Shown: in pieces, positions 1-10,084 of the stretch
How the letters are laid out: every line of letters starts with the position of its first letter
How positions within the stretch are numbered: the first letter of the stretch is position 1
Source of the DNA: Taudactylus pleione
Lineage: Eukaryota; Chordata; Amphibia; Anura; Myobatrachidae
Direction: 5' to 3'
Length of the DNA stretch: 64,000 nucleotides
NCBI GenBank assembly: GCA_031769625.1
Contig: JAUIMM010000534.1
Coordinates: forward strand, 7,032,001-7,096,000
Translations under genes and position numbers: made by a program
The notes under the pieces: generated by a model
Seen by the model: the letters and a program-made list of their open reading frames with translations, nothing else
Told to the model about the DNA's origin: nothing
The model's database searches: none

Positions 1-1087
1 CATCAAAATTGAGATGCAATTCCTATTTATTGAGCAATATAATCAAATAAAGTTATTAAAAACCCAACCCATGCAAAGCAACACATGTAAACTAATTTTC
101 CAAATGAGGTTATAAAACCAATCATAGTATGCTATGTATTAATCTTTGCAAAGAAATCAGAGGGCAGAGAGAGGTTGGAATGGACCTTTAAACCTCCGTG
201 ACTGGGCTGTGACAGATGTTGCACCATACCCTCTCAGAACAATCACAATGGTAAATTTAGAATAACATGTGAGAGTATAGTGTAACTCCCTAATACACAC
301 TAAACATAGTGACTATCATAGGGAGTTTTAAAGGGAGGCATACACAATTGTCAATCTAATTAGTAATTACTGGATTAAATTAACAGATAAATATGGTAAA
401 TAAAATAAACCACCCCATGAACACGACTGCCTTAGAAATGTGCTTAGTTGCCTTGTACATACAGTGCATTCAGGCATGCTTGTAAAACCAGTCAGTAAAT
501 GGCGCTGTCTGCCGCTGTATGTTGTCATCTTCTGACCACACCACCTGGCCCCTAGTGCACAGGGCCAACCATCCACATCAGTAAAATGTGATCACCCCTG
601 TGGATCTTGAGGCTCGGTGTATCCCGTTAATTCATATCGAAATGCGTCGCATCACATCCCATTAACACCTCAAGGTTTCAGAATGAACATGATCTGGTGA
701 ACAATACAAAAGAGCATTTGGGGTAACCAGAGATATCTGAATTGTAGCAGTATGGGGGCCCATGGTGAGCAGGACTGAAGACACATCTAAATCACAAGTG
801 TGAAATGCGTCCCAAAGAAAAGCACATTTTGCTTAACATGTAGAGTTGGCTGCAAATGCAAAATGTGTTCAGCTCAGCAATGGTAGTATATCTGCCTGCT
901 TTACTCCTGGAGCGCCCGGTGGCTACTAGGTCTAGTTTATGCAGCAATATGGTACATGGCCAGATAGACCAAGACAAAAGTTCAAAATTAAAGTTTTTAT
1001 TAAGTTTATATCAAACAATCATCCATCACCTTCCCATTTAAAAGATCAAATGGATATATGCTTTATTGCTAATATCAGTGTATTAAT
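1..1087. other. Unassigned AT-rich intergenic DNA
   Basis: No coding region, terminal inverted repeat pair or tandem array is visible. Open frames here are under about 90 codons, overlap one another on both strands and show no recognisable domain. The sequence may contain old repeat fragments that are too diverged to identify by eye. Confidence 0.6.
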
Positions 1088-1226
1088 CAGGGGCAAACGC
1101 AGGATTCGTAGGGAGGGGGGGGTTCATTGTAGGCGTGTATACTGTAGGTATAATACATACACTGCTATTTTTCAGCAAAACATCCAGGAACTCAGTTTCT
1201 GAACCTCTAATTAACTATGATATATT
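1088..1226 (+). mobile_element. Possible hAT left-end fragment
   Basis: The segment opens with CAGGGGCAAACGCAGG, which has the CAGGGG start usual for many vertebrate hAT elements. No matching right end was found, so only the 5' part can be proposed. The next hAT-type element begins at 1227 and may have inserted into it. The call rests on the terminal motif alone. Confidence 0.3.
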
Positions 1227-1526
1227 CAGGAGCGTTTCTAGAGAGGAGGAGGCCCGTGTGCAGTCCTCCTCTCTGCCCGGCGGCGCACTGAGCTGTGCGC
1301 GGGGAGTGCCGGAGTTAAAGACTCTGGGCACTAGAGTGTGCCCAGAGTCTATAGTGTATGCACAGGTCACCAGGAAAATGGCCGCGACAGCCATTTTCCC
1401 TGTACTGCGCATGCACAAACAATGGGGAAATGGCTGCCGCGGCCATTTCCCTGTTGTTTTACAGCGCCGACGTGGGACTCCAGAGAGGTCCCCGCACACC
1501 CTGCACCCATTATAGATAAGCCCCTG
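1227..1526 (-). mobile_element. Non-autonomous hAT element (CAGGGGC family)
   Basis: Imperfect terminal inverted repeats are CAGGAGCGTTTCTA at the left and TAGATAAGCCCCTG at the right. The flanks carry an 8-bp target-site duplication with one mismatch, gatatatt (1219-1226) and gatgtatt (1527-1534). The 300-bp body is GC-rich and includes the phrases 'gggaaatggc' and 'ccctgcaccca' that recur in the copies at 6718, 22100 and 29263. There is no coding capacity. TIR plus 8-bp TSD is the hAT signature; the exact subfamily is not known. Confidence 0.8.
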
Positions 1527-1610
1527 GATGTATTGTCCTGGGCAAAAATGTATTTTCCATAAGTTAAGTTTTATTTTAAAGTCCCTTTTGAGTGCCTTCT
1601 TTTCTAAATG

Positions 1611-1611
<1 letters not shown>

Positions 1612-1642
<31 letters not shown>
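1612..1642. repeat. (TA)n microsatellite
   Basis: Uninterrupted TA dinucleotide run of about 15 units. It lies upstream of a short stretch reading 'gctccacccccagtagctccaccc'. Confidence 0.95.
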
Positions 1643-1644
<2 letters not shown>

Positions 1645-1948
1645 TATAGCTCCACCCCCAGTAGCTCCACCCACAGTTCCTGAACCTATTTTTCCAGAAA
1701 AATAGCCTTGAACACACACATGTACAGTCGTACATGTATATATATCTATATAAATTTATATATACTGTATGGCACATGTATATATTACATATAAGACATA
1801 CAGTATACACATGCACATACATACACACACACTTATTTGAGATACTGCAGATCGTCATTGATTTGGGTAGGGTCAGTCACCTTGCATCATTAGACCCCAC
1901 ATCTGCAGCGTAATGCACCTCTATGGGGAGTAAGTGGGTTAAACATTT

Positions 1949-2144
1949 GGGGGTAAATTTACTAAAGTGAGAGTTTTTAGAAGTGAGTTTTAGAAGAGAT
2001 GTTGCCAATAGCAACCAATCAGATTCTAGCTATTATCTTCTAGAAGGTGCTAGTTAAATGTTAAGTAGAATCTAATTGGTTGCTATGGACAACATTTCTT
2101 TTACAACTCACTTCTAAAAACGCTCACTTTAGTAAATTTATCCC
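1949..2144. mobile_element. Foldback MITE ('ggggtaaatttactaa' type)
   Basis: The two halves are near-perfect inverted copies. The left half starts GGGGGTAAATTTACTAAAG and the right half ends CTTTAGTAAATTTATCCC, with 'gcaaccaatcagattcta' on one arm and its complement 'tagaatctaattggttgc' on the other. The whole 196 bp could fold as one hairpin. The copy at 17451-17644 is closely similar. It is probably a PIF/Harbinger-derived non-autonomous element, judging by related copies with 3-bp target duplications. Confidence 0.8.
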
Positions 2145-2281
2145 TTGGTCTCATCAACACACACACACACAAGCACGCACGCACACACAATACTGTGCAA
2201 AAGTTTTAGGTAGGTGTGGATAAAATGCTGCAGAGTAGTAATGCTTACAAAAATAGAAGTGTTAATAGTTTATCTTTAATA

Positions 2282-2626
2282 GGGGGCAATTCAATTCAAT
2301 GTGAATTGAATAGCGCCGGGAGCGAGCTCCTGGAGCTATTCAATTCAGTGCGCTGTGTGGTCGGAGAATTCCGGTTCTCGCGCCTTAACAAGGGTGTTAA
2401 GGTGCGGTAACTGGCATTCTCTGACCAAAGTGCTCGGCGCGCGGCTGTTAGCGTTGCGCTATGCAGAAAAACAGCTGCGCGCCGGCAATTTGGTTAGATT
2501 TCTCCACGCATCCCCAGAGGGGTGCGAGAAGAAATCCTTAGCCCGCCCAAACAGCGCTTTGAATTGAATAGCTGCGGGTGCTCCCTCCCGTCGCTATTCA
2601 ACATCGCACTGAACTGAATTCCCCCC
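2282..2626. mobile_element. MITE nested in the Tc1-like element
   Basis: Inverted termini are GGGGGCAATTCAATTCAATG on the left and CACTGAACTGAATTCCCCCC on the right, about 345 bp apart. The body is GC-rich, with internal palindromes such as 'gcgagctcctggagctattcaattcag'. It sits inside the Tc1-like element and so is younger than it. I could not fix a target duplication, so superfamily assignment (PIF/Harbinger is likeliest) is inferred from the G-rich termini. Confidence 0.65.
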
Positions 2627-2939
2627 TTAGTTAGCAAAATGCAAAGTGAATGAACAGAAAATAAATCTAAATCAAATCAATATTTGTTGTGACCAGCCTT
2701 TGACTTCAAAACAGCATCAATTCATTTAGGTACACAAAGCCAGGGATTTTGTAGGATTATAGTCAAGTGTATGATTAACCAATCATACCAAACAGGTGAT
2801 AACGATCAACATTTTCATATGTAGGTTAAAACAGTCATTAATTGAAATAGAAACAGCTGTGTAGGAGGCTTAAAACTGAGGGAGTAAACAGCCAAACTCT
2901 GATACAAAGTTGTGGAAGACAGTTTCATGTCACAGGTTA

Positions 2940-3075
2940 TACACCATGGCAAGGCTGAGCACAGCAACAAGCTCTTTTGAAGAAGCACAAAGAAACCGGC
3001 AACGTTGAGGACCATAGATGCCGTGGTCAGCCAAGGAAATTTAGTGCAAAGACACATAATGCTTACTTTCACTTC
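2940..3075 (+). pseudogene. Tc1-like transposase DNA-binding-domain remnant
   Basis: In the plus frame from 3022 the translation reads RGQPRKFSAK followed by T-H. This resembles the GRPRKLS-type linker between the two helix-turn-helix units of Tc1/mariner transposases. The sequence then runs directly into the 3' inverted repeat, so no DDE/D catalytic domain remains. The frame upstream is broken. Placement between matching Tc1 TIRs supports the call; the identity of the short motif is from memory of the family. Confidence 0.55.
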
Positions 3076-3140
3076 TATTTTTTATAGTAGTCTTACTTTG
3101 CAGCATTTTTTCCACACCTGCCTAAAACTTTTGCACAGTA

Positions 3141-3647
3141 CTGTATATATTAGATCAACTTGTCAGTGCAAAACTGTATGATCCCATGTTGATCTGTTGG
3201 TAATCAGAAGTATGTTTAAGCCATACAGTATTTATGTTGCACTCTGAGGTATTGTAATGGCGCCTCTTGAATTGGTCGACTACATTCAAAGAATATCCTA
3301 CCTGTCAAAACATTTTTGAGGGCTGTCCCGGGGTTTTGGAACCCGCAGTGAAATGGGTGTGCTCTGCGAAGACTTTGGGGTGTTTTTGGCCGATAGGCAT
3401 GTGGCCTAATAAGTCACATTTTGTCCACTCTGGAATGTTGGTAGTTATGGAATCTTGGTTCAGCCTATAAAATAGCTGCCTCCTCTGTGTTTAGATAACA
3501 GGTGCTAACATACAGGAGAGAGCAAGAGGGAGAAGAATTTCTGCATATTTTGGCTAATATACATACCAGACATTGACGATTTAACCTCCTGGGAAGAGAC
3601 TGTATTTGTGATAACAATTTAGTGGTGAAAAGAATGTAAGGTAGAAT
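3141..3647. other. Unassigned sequence with a TATA-like motif
   Basis: No coding region or matched terminal repeats were found. 'cctataaaatagctgcc' (about 3464-3480) is followed by a purine-rich stretch 'caggagagagcaagaggg'. That layout resembles an RNA polymerase II promoter of an LTR or a LINE 5' end, but no LTR boundaries (TG...CA with a duplication) could be fixed. Confidence 0.3.
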
Positions 3648-3831
3648 GGGGGGGGGGGGGGGGGGGATTTACTAAAGATTCTAAAACAGACAAGTGGAGG
3701 TGTTGGCCATACCAACCAATCAGATTCTGTCTATCAGTTTCTAGAATGCAATAGAGAAATGATAGCCAATTCCTGATTGGTTGCTGTGGGCAACATCTCC
3801 ACTTCAGTTTTAGAAGCTTTAGTAAATCTCC
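3648..3831. mobile_element. Foldback MITE with a 19-G left end
   Basis: A run of about 19 G (3648-3666) leads into ATTTACTAAAGATTCTAAAAC. The right end reads GTTTTAGAAGCTTTAGTAAAT, and the arms contain the shared 'caaccaatcagattctg' and 'gattggttgctgtgggcaac'. The normal family terminus is GGGG, so the G run looks like local expansion of the element's own end. Confidence 0.75.
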
Positions 3832-4204
3832 TACATACAGCAATATGCAAACATCTGATTCCCACTAACCAGTACACACCTAAAACTGCAGCTGGGGGAT
3901 TATCATTGTTACAGAAGTAAATAATGTTATTCTTATGTTTAGATAAAATAACCATTTACTCTTTATATGGACCTGCCAAGCTGGCATCCTTGTATAGAGT
4001 AATTATAATCTGCTTCTGCATTTCTACTTTATTTTTCCATAAACTGTAGCCAAATTACTGATGCTAAAATGCCATCAGTTCATAATGTAATCCAGGTATT
4101 TGCATTAGGAAAATAGGTGGAAAAAGCAGAACCAAGGAATACACACCCCGTGGGTACTAATCTAGTTTAGAAGCATCCTTCATACAAGCAGTGACCATTA
4201 TACC

Positions 4205-4610
4205 ATGATGGCGATATCCTGTCAATTGGTCAGCCTTAAACAGGTCAACACATTCTTAATATCGACAGTCAAAAGGTCTACAATCATTCTGGAGACATGT
4301 ATTTAGGTTTGTTAGGGTTAAAAGGTCGACACATTCAAAATGCCGACATTTAAAATGTCAATGTTAAAATAACAACATATGTTTTTTTCATGATTTTTAG
4401 GGTTAGAGTTATTTTAAGGCTTAGGGGTTAGGGTTAGGCTGAAATAACAAAAAACATGTGTTGACATTTGAGTGTCGACCATCTAACCCTGTCTACCTAA
4501 ATACATGTCTACAGAATGATGGCCGTCATAATGTCCATGTCGACATTGATCTTTTGGTGTCGACCTTCTGAATGTAGATCTTTTAACTGACGATCTTTCA
4601 TACCACACCC
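4205..4610. mobile_element. Imperfect inverted-repeat element ('gtcgac' family)
   Basis: The segment is filled with variants of 'gtcgacatt' and 'aatgtcgac' in opposing orientation, around a central TTAGGG-like tract ('taggggttagggttagg', about 4418-4434). Paired phrases include 'gacatgtatttaggt' and 'acctaaatacatgtct'. It abuts the 8-bp target duplication of the hAT element that follows. Boundaries are approximate. A related sequence lies at 41990-42215. Confidence 0.5.
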
Positions 4611-4618
4611 CATGATGG

Positions 4619-4941
4619 CATAGGCTTATTTATAATGGGTACAGGGTGTGCAGTGCACACGGGCCCCTGCACCTTACAATCTGCACGCTTACCTTGTACC
4701 GGCAAGTGGGTCGCCCCTCCTCCACAGCGCCATCTTCCCAGTGACATCTTCCAGAAGATGGCGCTGCTCAGGGAAAGCAAAGCCTCTGTCACTGTGCCAG
4801 AGGCTTTGCTCCTATGTGCGCATGCGCCATTTCCCCAACTATCACCGAGATGTTGCAGTGGAGGAGGAGGGACCCACTTGCCTGCACAAAGTAAGGTACA
4901 GATGTATGGGGAGGGGGGGACCATTGCACATGGGCCCCCTA
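4619..4941. mobile_element. Non-autonomous hAT element, degenerate ends
   Basis: The flanks are an exact 8-bp direct repeat, catgatgg (4611-4618 and 4942-4949). The left end CATAGGCTTATTTATAATGGG is a diverged form of the CAGGGGC(G/T)TAT(C/T)TATAATGGG terminus seen at 22100. The right end is GGGCCCCCTA. The body carries 'gtgcagtgcacacgggcccctgcacc' and 'atggcgctgctcaggg'. There is no coding capacity. The loss of consensus at both tips suggests an older copy. Confidence 0.7.
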
Positions 4942-5073
4942 CATGATGGTATTGTTTTATGCCATCACTGTCAGCAACACTGAATTTTCCAGGCTAAAAC
5001 CTCAAGCCTAATCAACTTTGTCCAGCCAGCCATCCCTCTTTAGTATCCATTAGCCTTGCTGCGCTGACATTTA

Positions 5074-5230
5074 GGGGCACATTTACTAAGATGGGAGTTC
5101 TATTAAGAAGTGATGTTGCCCATAGCAACCAATCAGATTCTACTTCTCATTTATCTTGCACCTTCTAGAAGATAATACCTGGAATCGGATTGGTTGCTAG
5201 GGGTAACTTCATAATAGTAAATTTACCCCC
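5074..5230. mobile_element. Foldback MITE with TTA target duplication
   Basis: Left end GGGGCACATTTACTAAG and right end TAGTAAATTTACCCCC are flanked by TTA (5071-5073 and 5231-5233). The arms carry 'gcaaccaatcagattcta' and 'ggattggttgctaggg'. A 3-bp TTA duplication is typical of PIF/Harbinger insertions, which supports that superfamily for the whole foldback group in this window. Confidence 0.8.
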
Positions 5231-5233
5231 TTA

Positions 5234-6166
5234 CAATGAGATATTTCCATGCAGCTAAAGTTCTGAACAAAACAACAAAAAACAGAGGCTGTAGCCCTGC
5301 AGAAACGCCTCTGAGGGCTAAGGTGTGCTACATGTACACAGTGTAGCTGCTGCATTGTTTGACTTTCTATTTTATGTGCTGCCAACACCCACAATACTCT
5401 ACCTTCAAGTGTGCAGGAGTTTATAAGCAGCACAAGCCCCTCTCTCCACACAAAATACAGGAGCACAAAGTAAAACAATATATCTACTTGCAGGGTATTT
5501 TTTTACCACAACCACTTTTTTTTTAACTACCTGTTGATTTGCTCACTTGGCCGAGCAGGAAATGCTATTCCGTGCAACTGGACAAATACATACATATATA
5601 TATATTGCAATATGTACATTTATGCCCGTATGAACGGTAAGGAAGCATATTGGGAAGTTCATGGAATAAATAGCTGGTGAAAACAATGCATTCCCGGTGA
5701 ACTCTCTTTATTACAGCCTTGAGCTAGCCTTTATGAGATCGCTACACTTGTAGGAAGTTTGGAAACAAAACAGACTTTGTTAAATATTGTTTTCAATCCT
5801 AACTAAAGATAACATACGTATGTTTAATTATCCTGCATCAAACTGTCTCCTACAGAGAGTTATTTACCTGGGAAAGGAGGAGGACAAGTGTAGTGCCGGA
5901 TCCCACAAAGAACAACACTGCTTTCTTTTTTCTCCTTCGCTCTAGTGTCTAGAACCTTGCTACTGAATAATAAGACAGAGCTGACGCTCGCCCTGCAGAA
6001 CCAGTTTGCCTTTGTCAGAGGAGGCCTGGGTTTGCCACCCTTCTCATATATGATTACTCAAGTTGAACTATATTGCTCTACATATAGGATGTTTACATAA
6101 ATGTGTTTATTCATCCACCCAAGCTTGGGGTCTATTTCAGTGCATAGATCTGAGAATTAATAGTCT

Positions 6167-6222
<56 letters not shown>

Positions 6223-6717
6223 TCTCATTTATTTTCAGTTGTGGGCAAGAGTTTATGTAGCCAGCTGGCTGGGTAGTGGACACGTCTTACCTCTCTAATA
6301 TTCCGTCCATACTGGGTTGCTATGGGTTTAGGCTGCATATGAAAATGTAGGGCCTCATTCAGAGTAAGTACCGTACATCCAGCTAGAAGGTGGATAATTG
6401 CACCTGCTGGTTCCATGTAACAACACTCTGCAGCCTGTAGAGCTGCCCGGGGCATCCGTTTAAAGCCATACATAACCAGGTACCTGAAGCAGCTTGTGAT
6501 TCGTTACACTCCCATTCGCTTACTTTGATCCGCAGATGAAAGATCATTGGCAGTACCTAGATTCTCCCGTAATTCACTTGAGGGTCCAGTTTTTAGATTT
6601 GCAGCTGAGACTCTCTGGAACTCGCTGCTATCCCAGTCTGAACGGCTTCCACTCTACAAACCTTCAAAAACGGACTCACAGATTCACCTGTTTACGCATG
6701 TTATAAATCCCCCTTTG
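5234..6717. other. Unassigned sequence with a (TA)n run
   Basis: No gene is evident. A TA run occupies 6171-6220. At about 6352 'gggcctcattcagagt' resembles the left end of the GGGCCTGATTCAG family, but the matching right end is missing, so it is at most a truncated copy. The rest is unassigned. Confidence 0.5.
6171..6220. repeat. (AT)n microsatellite
   Basis: About 25 uninterrupted AT units. Confidence 0.97.
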
Positions 6718-7094
6718 CAGGGGCGTATCTACAATGGGTGCAGGTTGAGCGGTGCACATGGGCCCCCGGGTCCAGGGGGGGCCCGCACAGCACATCCTGC
6801 ACCCATATAATCTGATACTTACCTCTCTGAGGTCCCATGTCGGGTGTCTCAGCCCTGCTCTAAACGCATTTTGCACATGCGCAGTGAGGAAATCGATGGG
6901 AAAATGGTGGATGCGCTCTTACCCCGTCGATCTGTGCATGTGCAGTAGGTTTTGGTCACAAACTTCTGCCCAAAGTTTACTGATGCTGCTGTCAGTGGTC
7001 AGACACATCAGTCTGCTGCCGGCCGCCTGGAAGAGAAGAGGGAGCTCGGGACAGGGAATGAACACGGGCCCCCTCCTTTCTTAAAACGCCCTTG
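6718..7094 (+). mobile_element. Non-autonomous hAT element (CAGGGGC family)
   Basis: Left terminus is CAGGGGCGTATCTACAATGG and right terminus TAAAACGCCCTTG. The 8-bp target duplication has one mismatch, cccctttg (6710-6717) and tccctttg (7095-7102). The 377-bp body includes 'gggtgcaggttgagcggtgcac' and 'cgggccccctcctttctt', shared with 22100-22465 and, inverted, with 1227-1526. No protein is encoded. Confidence 0.85.
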
Positions 7095-7506
7095 TCCCTT
7101 TGGCTTCCAAAGAAGAAATTCAAATTCAAATGTCTAGATCTCCTTTCCGTAGTCTATTAATTGAGAAGTTTATATTGTATCATACGTTTTATAAATGAAT
7201 CTGAAAAATAATAAAATTATTTACTAGCACTTATGTAAATAGAAAATTTCCTGTCACAACCCTTCAATGTGACGTTTTCTAAATTAAAATTGCTGTAATT
7301 AACATTAACCCTTCTGTGTCCTGTTATTTGCATACTGTACTTAGCCAATGGCAGTAGACAAGGAATAGCGAGAGGAACTAGAACATTGAAAAAAAACCCA
7401 CAATATTTATACAAATTGTTAAGATTTCTGACAGACTCAGATCAGAATATAGCCATCAGATATGATACATAGTTTGCTTGTTACTCCCCAATGACTGTAT
7501 TAGAGG

Positions 7507-7933
7507 CACACTTGCCAACTCTCCATGAATGTCAGGGAGACTCCCTGAAATAGAAGTAATCTCTCTTACTCCCTGAAGAGTCCAGCAGTCTCCCTGATTG
7601 CACCTTACCTCCATTATGTAGCTGTTTTTAAAAAAAAAAACAAACAGAGATCTATACATTCAAATGGGATCGTTAGTAAAATTTCCCTGCATTGGTACTT
7701 ATAAGGCACAATGATCCCTATGGCTACATGCACATTCTGAAATGTATCAGTGTGTTTTCATACAAGTACAAGTAGATCTTAGTAACTGCTTTGGGGCTCA
7801 TTTACATGTGGATGTAAGGCAATTTTATGACACGCCTCTCAGATGTAGCAGTAAACGCCCACTTTACCACCACGCTCATAGGTGCAGCTTTCACAATCTC
7901 CCTGACATGCTTTTTGAAAAGTAGGAAAGTATG
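7507..7933 (+). mobile_element. Non-autonomous hAT element (CATACTTGCC family)
   Basis: Left end CACACTTGCCAACTCTCC and right end GAAAAGTAGGAAAGTATG form an imperfect inverted repeat. An 8-bp duplication with one mismatch flanks it, attagagg (7499-7506) and attagggg (7934-7941). Repeated 'ctccctga' motifs near the left end are characteristic of this family. Copies with the same ends and 8-bp duplications lie at 8410-8749 and 18249-19098. Confidence 0.8.
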
Positions 7934-8289
7934 ATTAGGGGGCAGGTGGCAAATAGCAAATATTTGGCTGTGAACATAAAACCACTTAAAGTTTGACTCC
8001 ACTTCAACTAGTGCTTTCATTATCTAAACAATATAATAACTAATGTGCAGTTCTGTGTGTTCCATCACATGTTGCCTATAATTGCAGTGTTCTATCACGA
8101 TACACAATGAATGGCCCTTAGGCATACAGGTACTTCCTGTACAGCAATTTAGAGAACCCTGATTTTGATTTAAAATATCATTATATCTAGGATTCAAACG
8201 GCCTTATTTGAAATGTCTTATAAATATAAATAATCACATATAAAATCCAGAGTATACTACGCTGCCAGAGAGGAGGGGGCCCACACAGC

Positions 8290-8767
8290 GGGGGAGATGT
8301 ACTAAGCCTTGGAGAGTGATAAAGTGGATGGAGATAAAGTACCAACCAATCAGCTCCTGATCGGTTGGTACTTTATCTCTCTCCATATTATTACTCTCCA
8401 AGGCTTAGCCATACTTACCGACATTGCCGGGCACCGTTCCCGGGAGCAGCTGGAGGGGACCTTAGCTCTCATCTTCGGGGGGCGGGGCCAGACTATAGAA
8501 TCATTAGGACCCGTCCCATTTACAGAACCCCCTGCGCGATTCACGGCTCCATAAGGAGGGGCGGGGCGGGGCTAAATGATGCCATTTAGCTCCGCCCCTT
8601 CCCTACGGACCCAAAAATTCCACGTAATATCTCCCCATCCTGCCCACTTCACTAGGAAGTGCAGGAATATGTCTACTATTCCAGAGGTGCGGGGGATTAC
8701 CCAAAAAATTGTGAGGCTCCTGCGACTCATGGGAGAATAGGCATGTATGGGCTTAGTGCATCTCCCC
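8290..8767. mobile_element. Foldback MITE split by a hAT insertion
   Basis: Left end GGGGGAGATGTACTAAGCCTT pairs with AAGGCTTAG plus GCATCTCCCC on the right. The right arm is interrupted by the hAT at 8410-8749. Arms contain 'gataaagtaccaaccaatca' and 'cggttggtactttatctc'. Removing the insert and one 8-bp duplication restores a contiguous inverted arm, which confirms the insertion order. Confidence 0.85.
8410..8749. mobile_element. Non-autonomous hAT nested in a MITE
   Basis: Left end CATACTTACCGACATTGCC and right end GGCATGTATG are flanked by ggcttagc (8402-8409) and ggcttagt (8750-8757), an 8-bp duplication with one mismatch. The duplicated bases belong to the surrounding MITE arm. The 340-bp body has an internal inverted pair of 'ggggcggggc' and 'gctccgcccc'. 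There is no coding capacity. Confidence 0.85.
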
Positions 8768-8810
8768 TATAGTCTGCACACGGCCCCTCTTCGCCCTTAT
8801 ACCGCCACTG

Positions 8811-9030
8811 GAATGTAAGGTCTTGTGTGCAGGACCCTCCCTCTTACTGTTTTTACTATGTGCTGTAAACACGTAATCAGCGGGATGTATTATGTTATTT
8901 TGGACCTGTCTGTATCTGTCTACATTGTTCACCTTATACACATGTAATCCCGTATGGTCTGTGCCTATGTACCGCACTTTGGAAATCTTGTAGTGTTGTA
9001 TTAATAACAGATAAAAAAAAATTATAATAA
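8811..9030 (+). mobile_element. L2/CR1-like LINE 3' tail
   Basis: The phrase 'ggaatgtaaggtcttgtgtgcaggaccctccctctt' resembles the conserved 3' region of L2-type LINEs ('...tgtaagctcttg.g.gcagggccctct...'). The tail that follows ends in 'attaataacagataaaaaaaa'. Only the 3' untranslated end is present; no reverse transcriptase or endonuclease is seen. The assignment comes from remembered family features. Confidence 0.55.
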
Positions 9031-9176
9031 TCAGCTAATTCTAAAAACGTGAGTCTAGAGCAGAATCCAGGGTCAGATGAAACCTAATTACAGACATACG
9101 TACACATTACAATTACAACTATTCCTGTCATTATATGGGAAATGTATTACTTGCTACAAGTTATTTTGTATTCTTA

Positions 9177-9344
9177 GGCTGCATACACACCTATAGATAT
9201 ATCTGTCCAATCTGTCTGGTGGGAAGGAAAATCTGGTCTGTTTTCCAGTAGTAACTTTCTATTCTTTGTTTGCTCCCATACATTACCTGATTTTCCCTCC
9301 CATCAGACAGATTGGACAGATATATCTATAGGTGTGTATGCAGC
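9177..9344. mobile_element. Hairpin MITE with TTA target duplication
   Basis: The 168-bp element is nearly one perfect inverted repeat. Left arm is GGCTGCATACACACCTATAG and right arm CTATAGGTGTGTATGCAGC, and inner arms 'gtccaatctgtctggtggga' and 'tcccatcagacagattggac' also pair. TTA flanks it at 9174-9176 and 9345-9347. It is probably PIF/Harbinger-derived. Confidence 0.85.
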
Positions 9345-9347
9345 TTA

Positions 9348-9528
9348 AAGCCGCGTACACTCTAGACAATAAGTTGGATGATAACGATATTGTTATCGTT
9401 CATCAGTTTCAATATCACCTGTACTTGCAGGGCAACCTGACGATATCTTCAGGTTCTGCAAGTTCAGGGATGAGGGAGGGTGACGTTACTGAACAACATC
9501 ATTAATGATATAATTCAGTGTGTATGCT
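9348..9528. mobile_element. Second MITE abutting the previous one
   Basis: Directly after the shared TTA, 'aagccgcgtacactctagac' begins a sequence whose likely right end is 'cagtgtgtatgc'. It includes the palindrome 'cgatattgttatcg'. The right boundary is approximate, and a further palindrome, 'tcaatgtcgttaatgacattga', follows it. It belongs to the loose group of elements whose ends read like 'gggtacacac'. Confidence 0.45.
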
Positions 9529-10084
9529 CAATGTCGTTAATGACATTGAGCCCGGCAATGCAGGGGAAACACTTAACGATATCGCTCAAGCATCTAAAGA
9601 ATATAATGTTGTTCTTTATTTTGCAAAACACTTCACTAGATTTTGGAATGAGACCTCTAATCAATATTCGTAAACAGCCAATGCATGTGCATAACCACCG
9701 TGAGCCTGGCCTGACCCTCTCAGGAGTCATGTGTCTGATTACTTTCATTACCTACCACAATGTAATGACCTGCAGGCTAACGAGTACACATCTTTCCATG
9801 TTACTATGGAAATACACATTTGCAAGGCTTTGCTCGGTCACAGCCACTGCAAGAGCTGGAAAGACACCAATATTTATAGAACTTCTTAATTTGTTGGTGA
9901 AACACTTTCCAACTGGGAGAAAACAAGAGACACAAGATTTTCTTCTCCAGTGTTTGCTTAGCGACAAAGAGACAAAGCATTGCTTAACTCATTCATCACT
10001 GTACTCAGCGAGGAAGGGGGGCAGAGAGAAAGAGATACTACTACAGCATGTTTATCTATCACATTAGGGGGATTGGGTGTGACC

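Larger units (their letters stand above)
2191..3140 (+). mobile_element. Tc1/mariner-like element, inactivated
   Basis: The terminal inverted repeats are about 29 bp: the left starts TACTGTGCAAAAGTTTTAGG and the right ends CCTAAAACTTTTGCACAGTA. TA lies at both outer edges, as expected for Tc1/mariner insertion into TA. Between them are a short transposase remnant (2940-3075) and a nested TIR element (2282-2626). The catalytic part of the transposase is absent, so the copy is an internally deleted fossil. Confidence 0.85.

Noticed and set aside
9480..10067. 195-codon plus-strand open frame
   Set aside because: No recognisable domain. It overlaps MITE-like sequence at its start, has competing frames on the other strand and no splice or promoter context.
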